Source of the DNA: Aquarana catesbeiana
Lineage: Eukaryota; Chordata; Amphibia; Anura; Ranidae
Reading direction: 5' to 3'
Assembly (NCBI RefSeq): GCF_042186555.1
Contig: NC_133332.1
Span: forward strand, 232,730,515-232,794,514
Length of the DNA stretch: 64,000 nt
In this document: in pieces, positions 1 to 11,222 of the stretch
Layout: each line of letters opens with the position of its first letter
How positions within the stretch are numbered: position 1 is the stretch's first letter
Notes under the pieces: generated by a model
Told to the model about the DNA's origin: nothing
Databases searched by the model: none
What the model saw: only the letters and a program-made list of their open reading frames with translations
Position numbers and translations under genes: made by a program

Positions 1-2
1 GG

Positions 3-1214
3 ACCAGATGCGCCCCCACCTATGCGAACCTGTACTTGGGGGAGTGGGAGCAGAGCCTTTTCTTTAGGGAAGATTTGCAAAACCTGACGGAAAACATATC
101 AATATGGAAACGATATATTGATGATGTGTTCCTAATATGGACTGGAAGCAGAGAAGATCTCTCGTGCTTTTTTGAGGGTCTGAAAACCAATCCCTATAAC
201 TTAACCTTCACCATGGAAGCAAGTCAAACCACTTTAACGTTCCTGGATGTTACTCTCTTCATCAACCCGGATAGAACCATAGGAACTACCCTTTTTCGAA
301 AAGCATCAGCGGGAAACTCACTCCTGCATGCTGCCAGCTCCCATCCCCAACCACTCATCAACAATGTTCCCTATGGACAGTATCTAAGATTAAGGAGAAA
401 CTGCAGTGAGAATGTCCATTTTGAATCCGAGGCCAGGGCACTGAGGGAACGTCTCAAGACACGTGGCTACAGTAACAAATGTTTAAAAAGAGCCTACCTT
501 AGAGCCAAAAGAAGCCAGCGTAGTCAACTAATCTATAGACCCACAAAACCAAAATCAGCCCTAGGCCTGAGAATGATTACCACCTTCTCTGGACAACATC
601 GGCAAATGCGTGAATTGCTGCAAAAGCACTGGTATTTGCTGATGGGAGACCCCAGGGTGTCCAAACATCTTAAAGACCATCCCGAGATTACGTACCGACG
701 ATCCCGATCAATTAAAGACCATATAGTCCATAGTCATTATGCCCCACCATCTACAACCCATACCAAGAATAAGGGCACCAAACCTTGCCACAAATGTGAC
801 TTCTGCAGATATATCTATGCGTCTCGCAATATCACTCTCCCCAATGGTCAGTTGTATAATCCCAATTTTCAAGCTACATGCCAATCCATAGGTGTGGTTG
901 ATATAATGACATGCGAATGCAATGCATACTATGTGGGGAAAACCAAACGTCCTTTCTTCCATCGGATTAGAGACCATGTCTCTCTAGTCCTTAAAAAAAA
1001 GATGGAAACCCCCATAAGCCGACATATGGGTCTCCATCACCAATTTGATGATAGGATGATGCACTTCTATGCTTTGGAACATGTCCCCCCAAATGAAAGA
1101 GGGGGTGATTATGATAAAATCTTGTTACAACGTGAAACCAGGTGGATTGTCACCCTCAATGCTTTAAAATATCCTGGCCTGAATGATGCCTTGAGTTACA
1201 AACCTTTCTTATAA
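3..1214 (+). CDS. Penelope-like element polyprotein, 3' part (RT + GIY-YIG endonuclease), cut by window start
   Basis: The frame is already open at base 3, where it encodes TRCAPTYANLYLG, a motif that precedes the catalytic block in Penelope-like RTs, so the true start lies outside the window. Counting from base 36, YIDD (residues 27-30) is the RT catalytic box. A CHKCDFC zinc-binding linker lies at 251-257. A GIY-YIG nuclease module follows at about 290-375, with TCECNAYYVGKT, the downstream RIRDH arginine and a QRETRW glutamate. RT plus CxxC linker plus C-terminal GIY-YIG is the order of Neptune-type PLEs. The enzyme would copy RNA primed from a nicked target. No frameshift or internal stop is seen, so this copy may be young. 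The assignment is strong; the clade name is an inference from the linker. Confidence 0.92.
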   Translation, partial: TRCAPTYANLYLGEWEQSLFFREDLQNLTENISIWKRYIDDVFLIWTGSREDLSCFFEGLKTNPYNLTFTMEASQTTLTFLDVTLFINPDRTIGTTLFRKASAGNSLLHAASSHPQPLINNVPYGQYLRLRRNCSENVHFESEARALRERLKTRGYSNKCLKRAYLRAKRSQRSQLIYRPTKPKSALGLRMITTFSGQHRQMRELLQKHWYLLMGDPRVSKHLKDHPEITYRRSRSIKDHIVHSHYAPPSTTHTKNKGTKPCHKCDFCRYIYASRNITLPNGQLYNPNFQATCQSIGVVDIMTCECNAYYVGKTKRPFFHRIRDHVSLVLKKKMETPISRHMGLHHQFDDRMMHFYALEHVPPNERGGDYDKILLQRETRWIVTLNALKYPGLNDALSYKPFL

Positions 1215-1729
1215 TTTACAATTTTTTTTTTTTTTGTTTTTTTTGTTTTTTTTGTTTTTTTTTTTTTTATTCGTATATAACTGATTTATGTAATTGATTG
1301 ACGGACTAATTCATTAACTATCAACTTACATTTTTTTGTCACCATATATTTTTTGATTTTGAGTATGGTATGAGCTCATGTTTTGTCCTCGGTCTCCTTT
1401 CCTCCATATCCTTAGGTATGCACGGACACCCGGGGCACTTAGCTAATCATTTCCTAATCAATGTTTTGATTGCTTTGTTGCCCGCTATTGGACACCAAGT
1501 GCTGCTTTTTTCGTTTCCGATTCATCTATACACATGGCATCATTATGCTATAATATCTTTGTCACTGTCCTTGGGACCCCTTAGTGCAAAACCCAGGGCA
1601 TAGGTTTTCCAAATATGGCCGTGTGACAGCTACGCTATATCAGAGGCCACTTACTCTGACCGCATCATTATTTACCATTTATAACTCAAATTTTTACTTT
1701 TTTGAGCCCTGTGAGCCTCCATAGTATTA

Positions 1730-2010
1730 GACTCAGGGCACAGGATTTCCCAAGATGGCCGCGGGTCGGCCTGTAGTACCGGACATCGCTTACGTTGCTC
1801 TCTGAATAGGAATCGGAAACGCGCGCATGCGCAGGTGTCTCTTTTAGTCCGCAGCGTGACGATGAGTCAGACGTCGTCACGCTGGAGAGGTTTAAAAGCG
1901 GGGCTTTTTTTCCCTGCCAACTTCTGTCACTTCTCTGCTTAATGCGCTGGGCAGATGGACTCTCCTGACGGGCAACTTTGTTCCACAAAATTCTGATTAT
2001 CAACAGTAAG
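1730..2010 (+). promoter_or_regulatory. Candidate promoter in the PLE terminal region
   Basis: A GC-rich island in AT-rich DNA holds AAGATGGCCGCG (1752-1763, a YY1-type motif), GCGCATGCGC (about 1822, NRF1-like), a CRE-like ACGTCGTCACG and TTTAAAAG at 1891, which could serve as a TATA element. AACAGTAAG at about 2002 resembles a splice donor. A weaker copy of the first part (CAGGGCATAGG, ATATGGCCG) lies at 1585-1625, so the block may be duplicated. PLE pLTRs act as promoters in known elements. The function here is inferred. Confidence 0.4.
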
Positions 2011-2885
2011 TTTTTTTAGCCATTTTTCCTTTTTAGCAACGATCCATTCCAGTATATATGATACTTAGATATATCTCCTTACTATGTTTATACCCTTCAG
2101 GTTCCCTGTGAGAGTTTGCAGTTACACTTCCAGGTCTAGCTCATCCATTAGCTGTGTATGGACGTTCCTGCCCTGTATACTGCCCCCTTCTTGACTGCCA
2201 CTCCACTGCAACACAAGAACCGTTCCCTTATATTTTCAGCAATTTCGCTATCTATCATCCTTTGGATGTAACTTTTTGTCATTTTTAAATTGATTCTACA
2301 AGAGGTATTTTTTTTATTTCTTTTTACCCTTATATACAATGCCACTGATAAGTGGACTCTGGTTAAATTGACCTCATTCATATTTACTGATTCAATCTTT
2401 CTCTTTTTAGAGAATTCTTTATCTTTAGGGATTTTATTCCTCTCTGCATGACTTTACAGTGAGGTGGGGACTGAGGAGAAAACATTTGCCATCGCAAAAA
2501 AAAACCCCTTTTTTTTAATTATATCTTTTTCTACAGGTAAGACTTTTATAAGTCAAATTATGATTATATAATAATAAAAATTTTTTTTTTTTTTTTTTTC
2601 ATTCTGATACATACCGTATGTTACATACATTATACCTCAATATATGATATCTACATATATGTACAGATTTGCTTACTTTTTGTATTTTTTCATTTAGTAC
2701 ATATATTTATGTACTAATTAAGGTGAATGCATTAAGGTGAAAAAATAAGGTGAAAAAATTTTTACCTTTACAACCCCTTTAAATATTATGACTGTATGAT
2801 GTATAAGCAGACATTTACTTTTATTGTTTACATATATATATATTTTTTTCTATTTTCCATAGTTGACTCTAATATCACAATATAT

Positions 2886-2924
2886 CTCCTGAAGAAGCTT
2901 AGGAAAGCGAAACATGTTGAGAAA
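2886..2924 (+). ncRNA. Hammerhead-ribozyme-like motif (degenerate) in PLE terminal region
   Basis: The order CTC, CTGAAGA, A-GCTT-AGGA-AAGC, GAA, ACATGT, T, GAG can be laid on the hammerhead core. CTC/GAG would start stem I, CTGAAGA is the CUGANGA box, GCTT/AAGC is stem II, GAA the second box and ACA/TGT a minimal stem III. Deviations are an unpaired A at the base of stem II and U rather than C at the cleavage-site position. It lies about 1.7 kb downstream of the PLE coding region, where PLE hammerheads are known to occur. Whether it is active cannot be judged from sequence. Confidence 0.5.
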
Positions 2925-3060
2925 GTGGTATTAATTTCTGTATCAAAGAATTACCCCCCTTTTTTGTGTTTTGTATATTGTCTTTTGCCAATGTCTGTTT
3001 CTTTTAATGAGATTGTTTAAATAAAATATAATTTTACTATACGCTCTGTATATCATTGAC

Positions 3061-4019
3061 CTCAGCACCGTTAAAAGTCCCTGAGGCCTACACAATGGCC
3101 TCAATGCCCCTTTTCAATTTCTAATTTACTATTTGGGATGTGGTGCTTCTGAATTTTCCTCTTTTCCGAATTTTCTTATCTAATTAAACCCAAAGTTTAG
3201 GATCACACCTTACTTCCAGTATCTGTGTCATCGGGACAAATATACAAATGAAATCCCCAACAATAATAATTTGATACAGTTTCTAACCCATCACCACTCT
3301 TAATTAAAAAAAAAAAAAGTTTTGGCTCAAAAATAAGGCTAAACCTGACCAATCAAACAATGCTACATATTGTGTTATAGGACACTATCAGAGCTTCAAA
3401 AAAAAAAAAACTGCAGATATAACATTGTCAATAACCCCTTCTGTGCCACCTTTCCCTAATTAGAACAGTCAGCGTGAGCATCCTCGCTGGAAGCCTGATT
3501 TGAACTTTCAGCTGGTGTGCAGAGGATGTTGTCAGTTTAATGTAAACAAGTGCCACAGCAGCTTACAATATAAAGATATTGATTTTTTTTAATTTGTGTC
3601 CATGCAAAACGAACTATTTGAAAGGTAAATGTACTTCCAACTGTCACTTCTCCTGTGCATGTTAAAATGTACAGGGGTGCATGTGATTGGTTGTTGTTAG
3701 AACCTGTGTCTCAGATCTGGCATCTGCACACCCCTTATGGATCAAAGCATGTTTTATATTTCTGCTATTTTGGATTACACCTCACTTCCTACGTCTGTGA
3801 TAATGGCCATCAGGATAAAAATAGGGGTACAGCAATAAAGATTTGACAGGGCTTTTAACCCCTCAACATTCTTTCTTAACCAAAAAAAATGTTGGCTTTA
3901 GATGCACTTTAACTATTTGAGTATGAGCCGGAAATACTCCTTCATTCCCATTTCTCAGTGCTGTGATAGTTTGACTGACAATTACTCCATTATGCAACAC
4001 TCAGATTACATAATATGCT
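3061..4019. other. Intergenic, fragments of an old diverged repeat, no gene
   Basis: No convincing coding region is present. Two diverged copies of one sequence are visible: ATCACACCTTACTTCC with TGTGTCATCGGGACAAA (about 3200-3240), and TTACACCTCACTTCC with TGTGATAATGGCCATCAGGA (about 3774-3815). Each is followed by a related GTTTTGGCT or TGTTGGCTTTA tail. The second ends in GCACTTTAA, so these look like pieces of a TTAA-type MITE. Confidence 0.4.
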
Positions 4020-4238
4020 CTTTAAAGCAGGGGTCTCAAAGTACCGGCCCGTGAGCCATTTACAGCCCGCGGACCGGTTACAAATGGCCCGCAGGCAGGG
4101 CCGTTCCTAGGCGGGTGGCAGCGGCTGGGAGCTTTCTCTCTCCGTCTCCTCTTCCCCGCATGCTGCTGCAGCCCAGTGCGCACAACAAAGGAGAGCAGAG
4201 TGGAGGGAGGATCCGCCCATCGCCCCGCCCACCTAGTT

Positions 4239-4835
4239 CTATCGAATAGTGCCTGGGACGAACTGCGCATGCGCCGTACGTAATACCACAACAGCTGATT
4301 TTACGATCAACTGTTGTGTCGGCGATACGGGCACCTGCACACAATAGGCGACTGAAGACATTTTTCAGTCAGATTGTACCGAGTTACGTTCATGTGGGTG
4401 AGGGGTGGAATTTAACATGAAGGGGGCGGATGTTTTCATTGATGGCCACTGCTGATTTAACATGAAGAGTCGGATGTTTTCAAGGATGGCCACTGCTGCA
4501 AAGATGGGGGCAGAATTTTAAACGTTTAGCTAGCTAAATAGGCCCTCCAGGAAGAATAGCAGATAAAGATTTGTTTAGCAGATTTGTTCGGGCATCGTTA
4601 AAAATTCCGCCCCCATCTTTGCAGTGGCCATCATTGAAAACATCCGCGCCCTTTATGTTAAATTCCGCCCCTCACCTACATGAACACTCCTTGGCAGCGC
4701 AATCTGACTGAAAAATGTCTTCAGTGGGCTATTGTGCGCAGGCGCCATCTTGCCGGCACAACAGCTGATCGTAAAATCAGCTGTTGTGTTATGACGTATG
4801 ACGCATGCGCAGTTCGCTCGGGCACTATTCGATAG
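4239..4835. repeat. Inverted repeat (foldback) inside the hAT element
   Basis: The outer edges are CTATCGAATAG at 4239 and CTATTCGATAG at 4825. Both arms share CACAACAGCTGATTTTACGAT, GCGCATGCG, AAAATGTCTTCAGT and the CCGCCCCCATCTTTGCAG blocks in opposite orientation. The arms are about 290 bp with a short loop near 4535. The arms differ at many bases, so the foldback is not recent. Confidence 0.75.
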
Positions 4836-5167
4836 CGGGCACTTCTTGACAGAACACCGGCCCCGGATCCAGGGTCCTGCTGCCACCTCAGGGTGCCCTG
4901 CCACTAGGCCTGTGATGAAGCTAGAACCTGACAGGAGGAGAGGACTCGGGAGGCAGAAGATCAGGCCACCAGCTTACTGCCAGGAGGAGAGGTAAGTGAG
5001 CCATCACACAGAGGCCGAGCAAAGTCCTTAGTTGGTGACTGGGGTTGAAATTTGTGAAGAGGGGGAATTTGTGGAGTGTGTGTGTGTGGGGGGGGGGTTG
5101 GGGTGGTATTTGTGGAGTGTAAGGGGGGATATTTGTGAAGTGGAGTGTGGGGGGGGGGGGGGTGTCC

Positions 5168-6241
5168 GCTGACAACAATGCTGGGGGTAACTAGTGTGTC
5201 CCCTGACACCAATGCTGGGGGTTAATAGTGCGTCCGCTGACAACAATGCTGGGGGTTAATAGTGCGTCCGCTGACACCAATGCTGGGGGTAACTAGTGTG
5301 TCCCCTGACACCAATGCTGGGGGTTAATAGTGCGTCCGCTGACACCAATGCTGGGGGTTAATAGTGCGTCCGCTGACACCAATGCTGGGGGTAACTAGTG
5401 TGTCCCCTGACACCAATGCTGGGGGTTAATAGTGCGTCCGCTGACAACAATGCTGGGGGTTAATAGTGCGTCCGCTGACACCAATGCTGGGGGTTAATAG
5501 TGCGTCCGCTGACACCAATGCTGGGGGTTAATAGTGCGTCCGCTGACACCAATGCTGGGGGTTAATAGTGCGTCCGCTGACACCAATGCTGGGGGTTAAT
5601 AGTGTGTCCGCTGACAACAATGCTGGGGGTTAATAGTGCGTCCGCTGACACCAATGCTGGGGGTTAATAGTGCGTCCGCTGACACCAATGCTGGGGGTTA
5701 ATAGTGCGTCCACTGACACCAATGCTGGGGGTTACTAGTGCGTCTGCTGACACCAATGCTGGGGGTTAATAGTGCATCCCCTGACACCAATGCTGGGGGT
5801 TAATAGTGCGTCCGCTGACAACAATGCTGGGGGTTACTAGTGCGTCCGCTGACACCAATGCTGGGGGTTAATAGTGCACCCCCTGACACCAATGCTGGGG
5901 GTTAATAGTGCGTCCGCTGACAAAAATGCTGGGGGTCAATATTGCGTCCGCTGACACCAATGCTGGGGTTTAATAGTGCGTCCGCTGACACCAATGCTGG
6001 GGGTTAATAGTGCGTCCGCTGACACCAATGCTGGGGGTTACTAGTGTGCCCTCTGACACCAATGCGGGGGGTTAATAGTGCGTCCGCTGACACCAATGCT
6101 GAGGGTTAATAGTGCGTCCGCTGACACCAATGCTGGGGGTTAATAGTGCGTCCGCTGACACCAATGCTGGGGGTTAATAGTGCGTCCTCTGACAACAATG
6201 CTGGGGGTTAATAGTGCATCCGCTGACACCAATGCTGGGGT
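5168..6241 (+). repeat. 34-bp minisatellite, about 32 tandem copies
   Basis: The unit contains TGACACCAATGCTGGGGGTT followed by AATAGTGCGTCCGC, 34 bp in all (for example TGCT at 5247 and again at 5281). Variants alternate ACACC with ACAACC-type positions, TAATAG with TAACTAG, and GCGTCC with TGTCCC. There are no unique spacers, so this is not a CRISPR array. A G-rich tract (about 5085-5165) precedes it. Confidence 0.95.
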
Positions 6242-6378
6242 AAAGGAAAGTTTGCATGCGGCCCCCATTGGATGTGAAAACTTGTTCTGCGGCCCTCAGG
6301 TAATTTGAGTTTGAGACCCTTGTTTTAAAGGGTAGATTATGTAAACTTTGTAACGTTTTTGATTTTTTAATTAAATTT

Positions 6379-6754
6379 TAAGGCTGATTTCAGACTGGGG
6401 CGGGCGTTGACGGTAAAACGCCGCTAGTTTTAGCGACACTTTACCGTCGTTTTAGCGGTGCTGTTCGCCTGCTAGCGGGGCGCTTTTAACCCCCACTAGT
6501 GGCCGAAAAAAGGGTTAAATGCGCCTGTGTAGTGGTGCCCATTCATTTCAATGGACAGGAGCGGTGGAGGCAGTGTATACACAGCTCCCGCACTTCCCCA
6601 AAGATGCTGCTTGCAGGACTTTTAACGTCCTGCCAGTGCAGCGCCCCAGTGTGAAAGCACTCTGGCTTTCACACTGGGACTGCAGGGGAGGCATTTTTCA
6701 AGCTCTATTTTTAGCCCCAATGCGCCCGAAAAACGAGTGTGAAAGGGGTCTTAG
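6379..6754. mobile_element. MITE-like element with TIRs of the TAAGGC...CTTTCACACT type
   Basis: The left end TAAGGCTGATTTCAGACTGG and the right end GTGTGAAAGGGGTCTTAG are imperfect inverted repeats. An internal palindrome AGTGTGAAAGCACTCTGGC / GCTTTCACACT is visible near 6650. The flanking TTA-like sequence would fit a PIF/Harbinger-type target. There is no coding capacity. The family assignment is tentative. Confidence 0.6.
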
Positions 6755-6936
6755 CGCAACAATTTCTCTTTATATATGTGTAGCAGGTGTCTCACTCTAC
6801 AACCCGCAATCCCGCCAAGCAGTCTCGAACAATGTACACAGGCTTTCCAGCTGGAGTTAGGGAAAGCTGCCTGCTAGCAGCTGTAAGGGGGATTTTTCAC
6901 CCCCCACCTTCTTCCTGTTTTCACTGACTGAGTTAA

Positions 6937-7568
6937 AGTGGATGTAAACCCAATGTCATCCTTTCTAAACTACTGCCATAGGGGTTATCTATAAGGATAT
7001 ACATGCCTCCTGCATGTATCTTTACCTGTCAAATGTCTCCCCTCTGTCTGTTATGAGACCCGAAAAATTGCAGGTTCTGTGGGTGGGTCTGTTGTCTGGA
7101 GCTCGGTGGGTGGAGTCGTGATGTCATTAGACTCCCCGCCCACCTCTACACTCCCCTTGTCAATAAGCATTTTCTCCTGTGTATTTCTTACACTGAACTT
7201 CTGCTATGATCTCTAACATCCAGTGAAAAGACAGGAAAGTAACCATATGACTTCAGCATGCCAAATCATGCTGAGGTGTGGAACAGCCAATCCTTGCAGA
7301 GCTGCTGAAGAAAGGAGTGGGGGTGGGAATTAAAAAATAATGCATGTCTTAGGCTAGTGCACGAGATGTAAATCACCTGTCACTCACAGCAAGGGGGAGG
7401 ATTTTGACAAAGTTTTTCTCAGTTTGTCAAGATTTATCTCACTGAACAATAAAAGAGGATTGCTCAGAGATGGATTAACTCTGTGTGGCAAGACTGGGCT
7501 CAAATGATAGGAAATCTTATATTCTACATTATGACATAAAACATTTTTTTTTCGGGTTTACGTCCACT
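6937..7568. mobile_element. TTAA-flanked MITE, piggyBac-like
   Basis: The inverted ends AGTGGATGTAAACCC (left) and GGGTTTACGTCCACT (right) are each flanked by TTAA (6933-6936 and 7569-7572). TTAA duplication is the signature of the piggyBac superfamily. The interior has no open frame of note. Confidence 0.8.
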
Positions 7569-7572
7569 TTAA

Positions 7573-8430
7573 TGTAATGTGAGCTGACACACACAGAGCT
7601 GTGCATTCAGTTGCCTTTCTTGTGTCCCTATTGGCTGGAAGAGGAAAAACAATTAAAGGCACAGTTACAACAGCCAATGGAAGAAATTGTTCTGAACTGC
7701 AGGGAGAGCAGCAATGGATTCTGGGACATGCAGTGCCCACATAAAAACGGCCCCATAGACTGGTATACAGGGAGAAATACAAATCCCAACAGGCTTTGCT
7801 GACAGGAAAGTAAAAGACTCCATTTTGTGTCCTGAGGTGAAGTTCAGTCTGCGATGAGGGAATAAAGAGACCAGACCTGAAGGAGAGGTGCTGTCTCTCA
7901 GATGATCTCCCTGCGTGATTCAGGCCTCCATTGCGAGTTGGGACATCCAGCCTGAGAGAGGGATATCCCAGGTGAATATTGAGGTGCAATGCATCTCCAC
8001 CAACGGTGAACCGTTCCAGTGTGAGGTGACCGGTCGGGTCGCCATGAAAGCCTGCCTGCTCCAGGAAGTTCGCTTGGGCCCTGATCACAGGATTGGGTGA
8101 GTGGGCATTTCTGCCCATCTGCAGGGAACAGAGACACTGCACTACAGAAAGAGTTTTTTGAACACTGTATACAATATCATTGCCGGTAGTCATCTTGCAG
8201 ACACTTGTAGTACTACAGGGATAAAGGATAAGGCCATCCATTTCTGGGACATTGTATACAGACATCATTGTCCTCTCACCTTGCTGAGGAGGATCTTGCC
8301 TGTTTCACTTGATAATCTGGGCCAGTTATATTGTTTGCCCTGCTACCCAGGAGTTAAAGTGCACAAAAGTGGCTAGCTGGAGACACTAAATCTTATCTTT
8401 GCTTCAAAATGACTGAAGCTACTAGTGTCA
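7573..8430. other. Unassigned DNA, no recognisable gene
   Basis: Open frames occur on both strands here, including a 236-codon one on the minus strand (8268-7558), but none shows a motif I recognise. The long minus frame crosses into the MITE end, which argues against a gene. The stretch may belong to an unidentified repeat. Confidence 0.4.
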
Positions 8431-8683
8431 TACGGATCCGCACACACATATTCAGGGCTCTGCATATGTATTGGGTGTGCGTGACAGTTTATCTAGGAAG
8501 TTAAGCCATTAGTTGCTGACTTGAATAGGCATGTAAAGTTGGGCCTGTGGTGTCAGGGGACAGTAGAGAGAGGCCTGACACAAAGGGAGTCATTCCTCTG
8601 CTCTCCTCCTGCCTGGACTCATAGAGCCAATTAGGGCTCATTTACACTTGCTTTGGCTTCAACAAGGCCTTTTAACAAGGCTG

Positions 8684-8900
8684 CGGACATGATACAAGAG
8701 ACTGTCAGAGACTGCGGACATGATACAGGAGGTGGTCATAGGCTGCGGACATTGTACAAGAGACTGTCAGAGACTGCGGACATGATACAAGAGACTGTCA
8801 GAGACTGCGGACATGATACAAGAGACCGTCGTCAGAGATTGCGGACATGATACAAGAGACTGTCAGAGACTGCAGACATGATACAAGAGACTATCGGAGA
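8684..8900 (+). repeat. 31-bp minisatellite (first copy)
   Basis: Imperfect tandem units of CTGCGGACATGATACAAG followed by AGACTGTCAGAGA, about seven copies with indels. Confidence 0.85.
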
Positions 8901-9332
8901 CTATGAACATGCTACAGGGGTTGTTGGAGACTGGGGGCATGCTTCAGCAGTCATCATAGACTGGAGACATATTACAGACAAGTGTCTGCAGGGGACCAAT
9001 GGGGCACACAAAAAGTGGCAATGGGTTACATGTGACCCCAGGCACTAAGCACTGCATTGTATGTTTGGAGTGAAGTGCACATATGTATTGGGTTAGGGCT
9101 CTGCATATGTATTGGGTGTGCGTGACAGTTTATCTAGAAAGTTAAGCCATTAATTGCTGACTTGAATAGGTAAAGTAAAGTTGGGCCTGTGGTGTCAGGG
9201 GACAGTAGAGAGAGGCCTGACACAAAGGGAGTCATTCCTCTGCTCTCCTCCTGCCTGGACTCATAGAGCCAATTAGGGCTCATTTAAACTTGCTTTGGCT
9301 TCAACAAGGCCTTTTATCAAGGCTTTAACAAG

Positions 9333-9545
9333 GCTGCGGACATGATACAAGAGACTGTCAGAGACTGCGGACATGATACAGGAGATGATCAGAGACTGCG
9401 GACATTGTACAAGAGACTGTCAGACACTCCGGACATGATACAAAAGATTTCAGAGACAGCGGACATGATACAAGAGACTGTCAGAGAATGTCAGAGACTG
9501 CAGAGATGATACAAGAGACTGTCAGAGACTATGAACATGCTACAG
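9333..9545 (+). repeat. 31-bp minisatellite (second copy)
   Basis: The same unit as at 8684-8900, carried within the second half of the 640-bp duplication. The number and order of variant units differ from the first block. Confidence 0.85.
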
Positions 9546-9713
9546 GGGTTGATGGAGACTGGGGACATGCTTCAGCAGTCATCATAGACTGGAGACATAT
9601 TACAGATAAGTGTCTGCAGGGGACCAAATGGGGCACACAAAAAGTGGCAATGGGTTACATGTGGCCCCAGGCACTAAGCACTGCATTGTATGTTTGGAGG
9701 GAAGTGCACATTC

Positions 9714-10444
9714 TTTTTCCAAAACCCCAAGAGCTAGCACTCTTCTCCAGCTCTGGCAACACTGCCAATATGCTTGCTATAAGAAATAAAATACAATCTA
9801 TTGCTGGAGATTGGGGACATGCAAGGGCCAGTCTTCACACAGCAACAATTCTACCACCTGGCAAACCTGAAGAACATAACATGAAAGCCCTCAGCACTCT
9901 CCTAAAATGTAAAATGCTGTTAAAGTTCAGCTTAAGTTGAAAATGATGCATGCAGAGATGATGTGCCAGCAGAGCAAGGGTTACCTTCATTGTAACTTGT
10001 CCAATCTTCTGATATGGGATGCTATTCAGGCGCTGTGGTGAGACTCCTCCCCCCTCCTCCTCGGGGGCGGGTTCATGCACTGTCTGTGTCTGTCAGAGGC
10101 AGATGGGAGCAGTGCGGCTGCCATGACGTGCAGGAACCATGACAACCCGCACACACCGCAGCCATTCTGGGACTCAGCCCTGATTCGCCGGGAGAGGGAC
10201 CAATTTGCGGGACAATCCCGGCGAATCAGGGACAGTTGGGAGGTATGGCCACTAATTATAATAGGGGGCTATAATTAGGGGCGTGGTGTAAAGGCTGCTG
10301 TTCACCATTAAGAATGGATTTACTGGTAAGGGCAATCTGGGTAAGGGGGCATATGTGTGTTTTACTTTTTTAAGGTGTATGCCACACAGCTCCTAATAAT
10401 AATTCCCCCAAAGAAGTGAATTTAGATTCAATTTCTCGATATAA

Positions 10445-10445
<1 letters not shown>
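9714..10445. other. Unassigned DNA with a hAT-like end fragment
   Basis: No gene is seen. At about 10180-10250 the sequence CCTGATTCGCCGGGA and its inverse ATCCCGGCGAATCAGGG are followed by ACAGTTGGGAGGTATGGCCA. This looks like the terminus of a non-autonomous DNA transposon. The other end was not found. Confidence 0.4.
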
Positions 10446-10504
<59 letters not shown>

Positions 10505-10515
10505 ATATATATATA
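10446..10515. repeat. (TA)n microsatellite
   Basis: A nearly pure TA dinucleotide run of about 60 bp with a short AATATAATA interruption. Confidence 0.98.
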
Positions 10516-11222
10516 TTTACTTCTTTGCTGGGAACAGGCCTTTTTTCAGCAGGAATGCGGGGGGACACAGTTCCGGCACCTCCAGCACTGAATGTATGTA
10601 ATAGCATGGAGTGTGGGATGTGCTGGAGGGTCTATTGATATTGGCTGCTGGGGAATCTATTGTCACTGGTAGGGATCTGTTTTTGTGTGAGGGTCTATTG
10701 TTGCTGATGGAGAATCTATTGTTGCTGGGGAGGTCTTATGTTGCTGGAAGGGATCTACTGTTGAGGAAGAGGTCTATTTTTTACTGGCTGCTGAAAGGTC
10801 TATTGATGCTGGCTGCTGGGAGATCTGTTGCTGCTGGGGGGAGGGTTCTAATTTTGCTTGGGTGGATATTTTGTTACTGGGTGTGGTATTTTGTTGTGGG
10901 TGGTTCATTGTTGTTGCAGGGGATCTATTATTTTTGGGGTGGAGTCTATTGTTGTGTGGGGATCTATTGCTGGGATTGTATTGTTGCTGGCTGCCGGGGA
11001 TATTTTTTACTGTTTTTCTTTTTATCATTAACATGTTCTATACAAATGATTTAGCACCACAAAATGATACTTGGTTCTGTATTCTCTAAAAGGGGCAGTA
11101 CTGGTAGGTGGGTAGGGGGTGGAATCAAGGGACGGTGGTCAGAGGTGGGTAGGGGGCAGAGACAAGGGGTGACTCAGACGGGGGGAGTTCCTGCACCTAT
11201 TCTCGGAGAAAAAAAGCCCTGG
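10516..11222. repeat. Possible non-autonomous transposon enclosing a degenerate minisatellite
   Basis: GGCCTTTTTTCAGCAGGAAT with ACAGTTCCGGCACCTCC on the left, and GGAGTTCCTGCACCTATTCT with GAAAAAAAGCCCTGG on the right, are imperfect inverted counterparts. Between them (10640-11000) is an irregular repeat of GGGATCTATTGTTGCTGG-like units of about 30 bp. The boundaries and family are uncertain. Confidence 0.5.

Larger units (their letters stand above)
1215..3060 (+). repeat. 3' non-coding / pseudo-LTR region of the Penelope-like element
   Basis: This AT-rich tract directly follows the PLE stop codon. It starts with a long T-run and contains a GC-rich promoter-like block (about 1730-2010), several poly-T runs and a hammerhead-like motif near 2887. 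PLEs are known to carry long terminal regions (pLTRs) that hold promoters and hammerhead ribozymes. The stretch 2712-2790 (TTAAGGTGAA to CTTTACAACCCCTTT) matches one end of the MITE at 46630-47090, so part of the region is a foreign fragment. The 3' boundary is approximate. Confidence 0.6.
4028..6322. mobile_element. Non-autonomous hAT element with internal foldback and minisatellite
   Basis: The left end CAGGGGTCTCAAAGT and the right end TTTGAGTTTGAGACCCTTG are inverted repeats of hAT type. They are flanked by near-identical 8-bp target duplications, CTTTAAAG (4020-4027) and TTTTAAAG (6323-6330). No transposase is encoded. The interior holds an inverted repeat (4239-4835) and a 34-bp tandem array (about 5168-6241). 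Mobilisation would need a transposase supplied in trans. Confidence 0.85.
8430..9713. repeat. Tandem duplication of a ~640-bp segment
   Basis: GGGCTCTGCATATGTATTGG at about 8455 recurs at about 9096. Both copies continue through TTTATCTAG, GGCCTGACACAAAGG, a minisatellite block and the closing GCACTGCATTGTATGTTTGG (about 9050 and 9690). The offset is about 641 bp. The copies differ by scattered substitutions and minisatellite length. Confidence 0.85.

Noticed and set aside
5168..6241. CRISPR-like regularly repeated array
   Set aside because: The 34-bp units are directly contiguous with no unique spacers, inside a eukaryotic hAT element. This is a minisatellite.
7558..8268. 236-codon open frame on the minus strand as a host gene
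   Set aside because: No recognisable domain, no intron-exon logic, and its end overlaps a MITE terminus. Composition-driven open frames on both strands coexist here.
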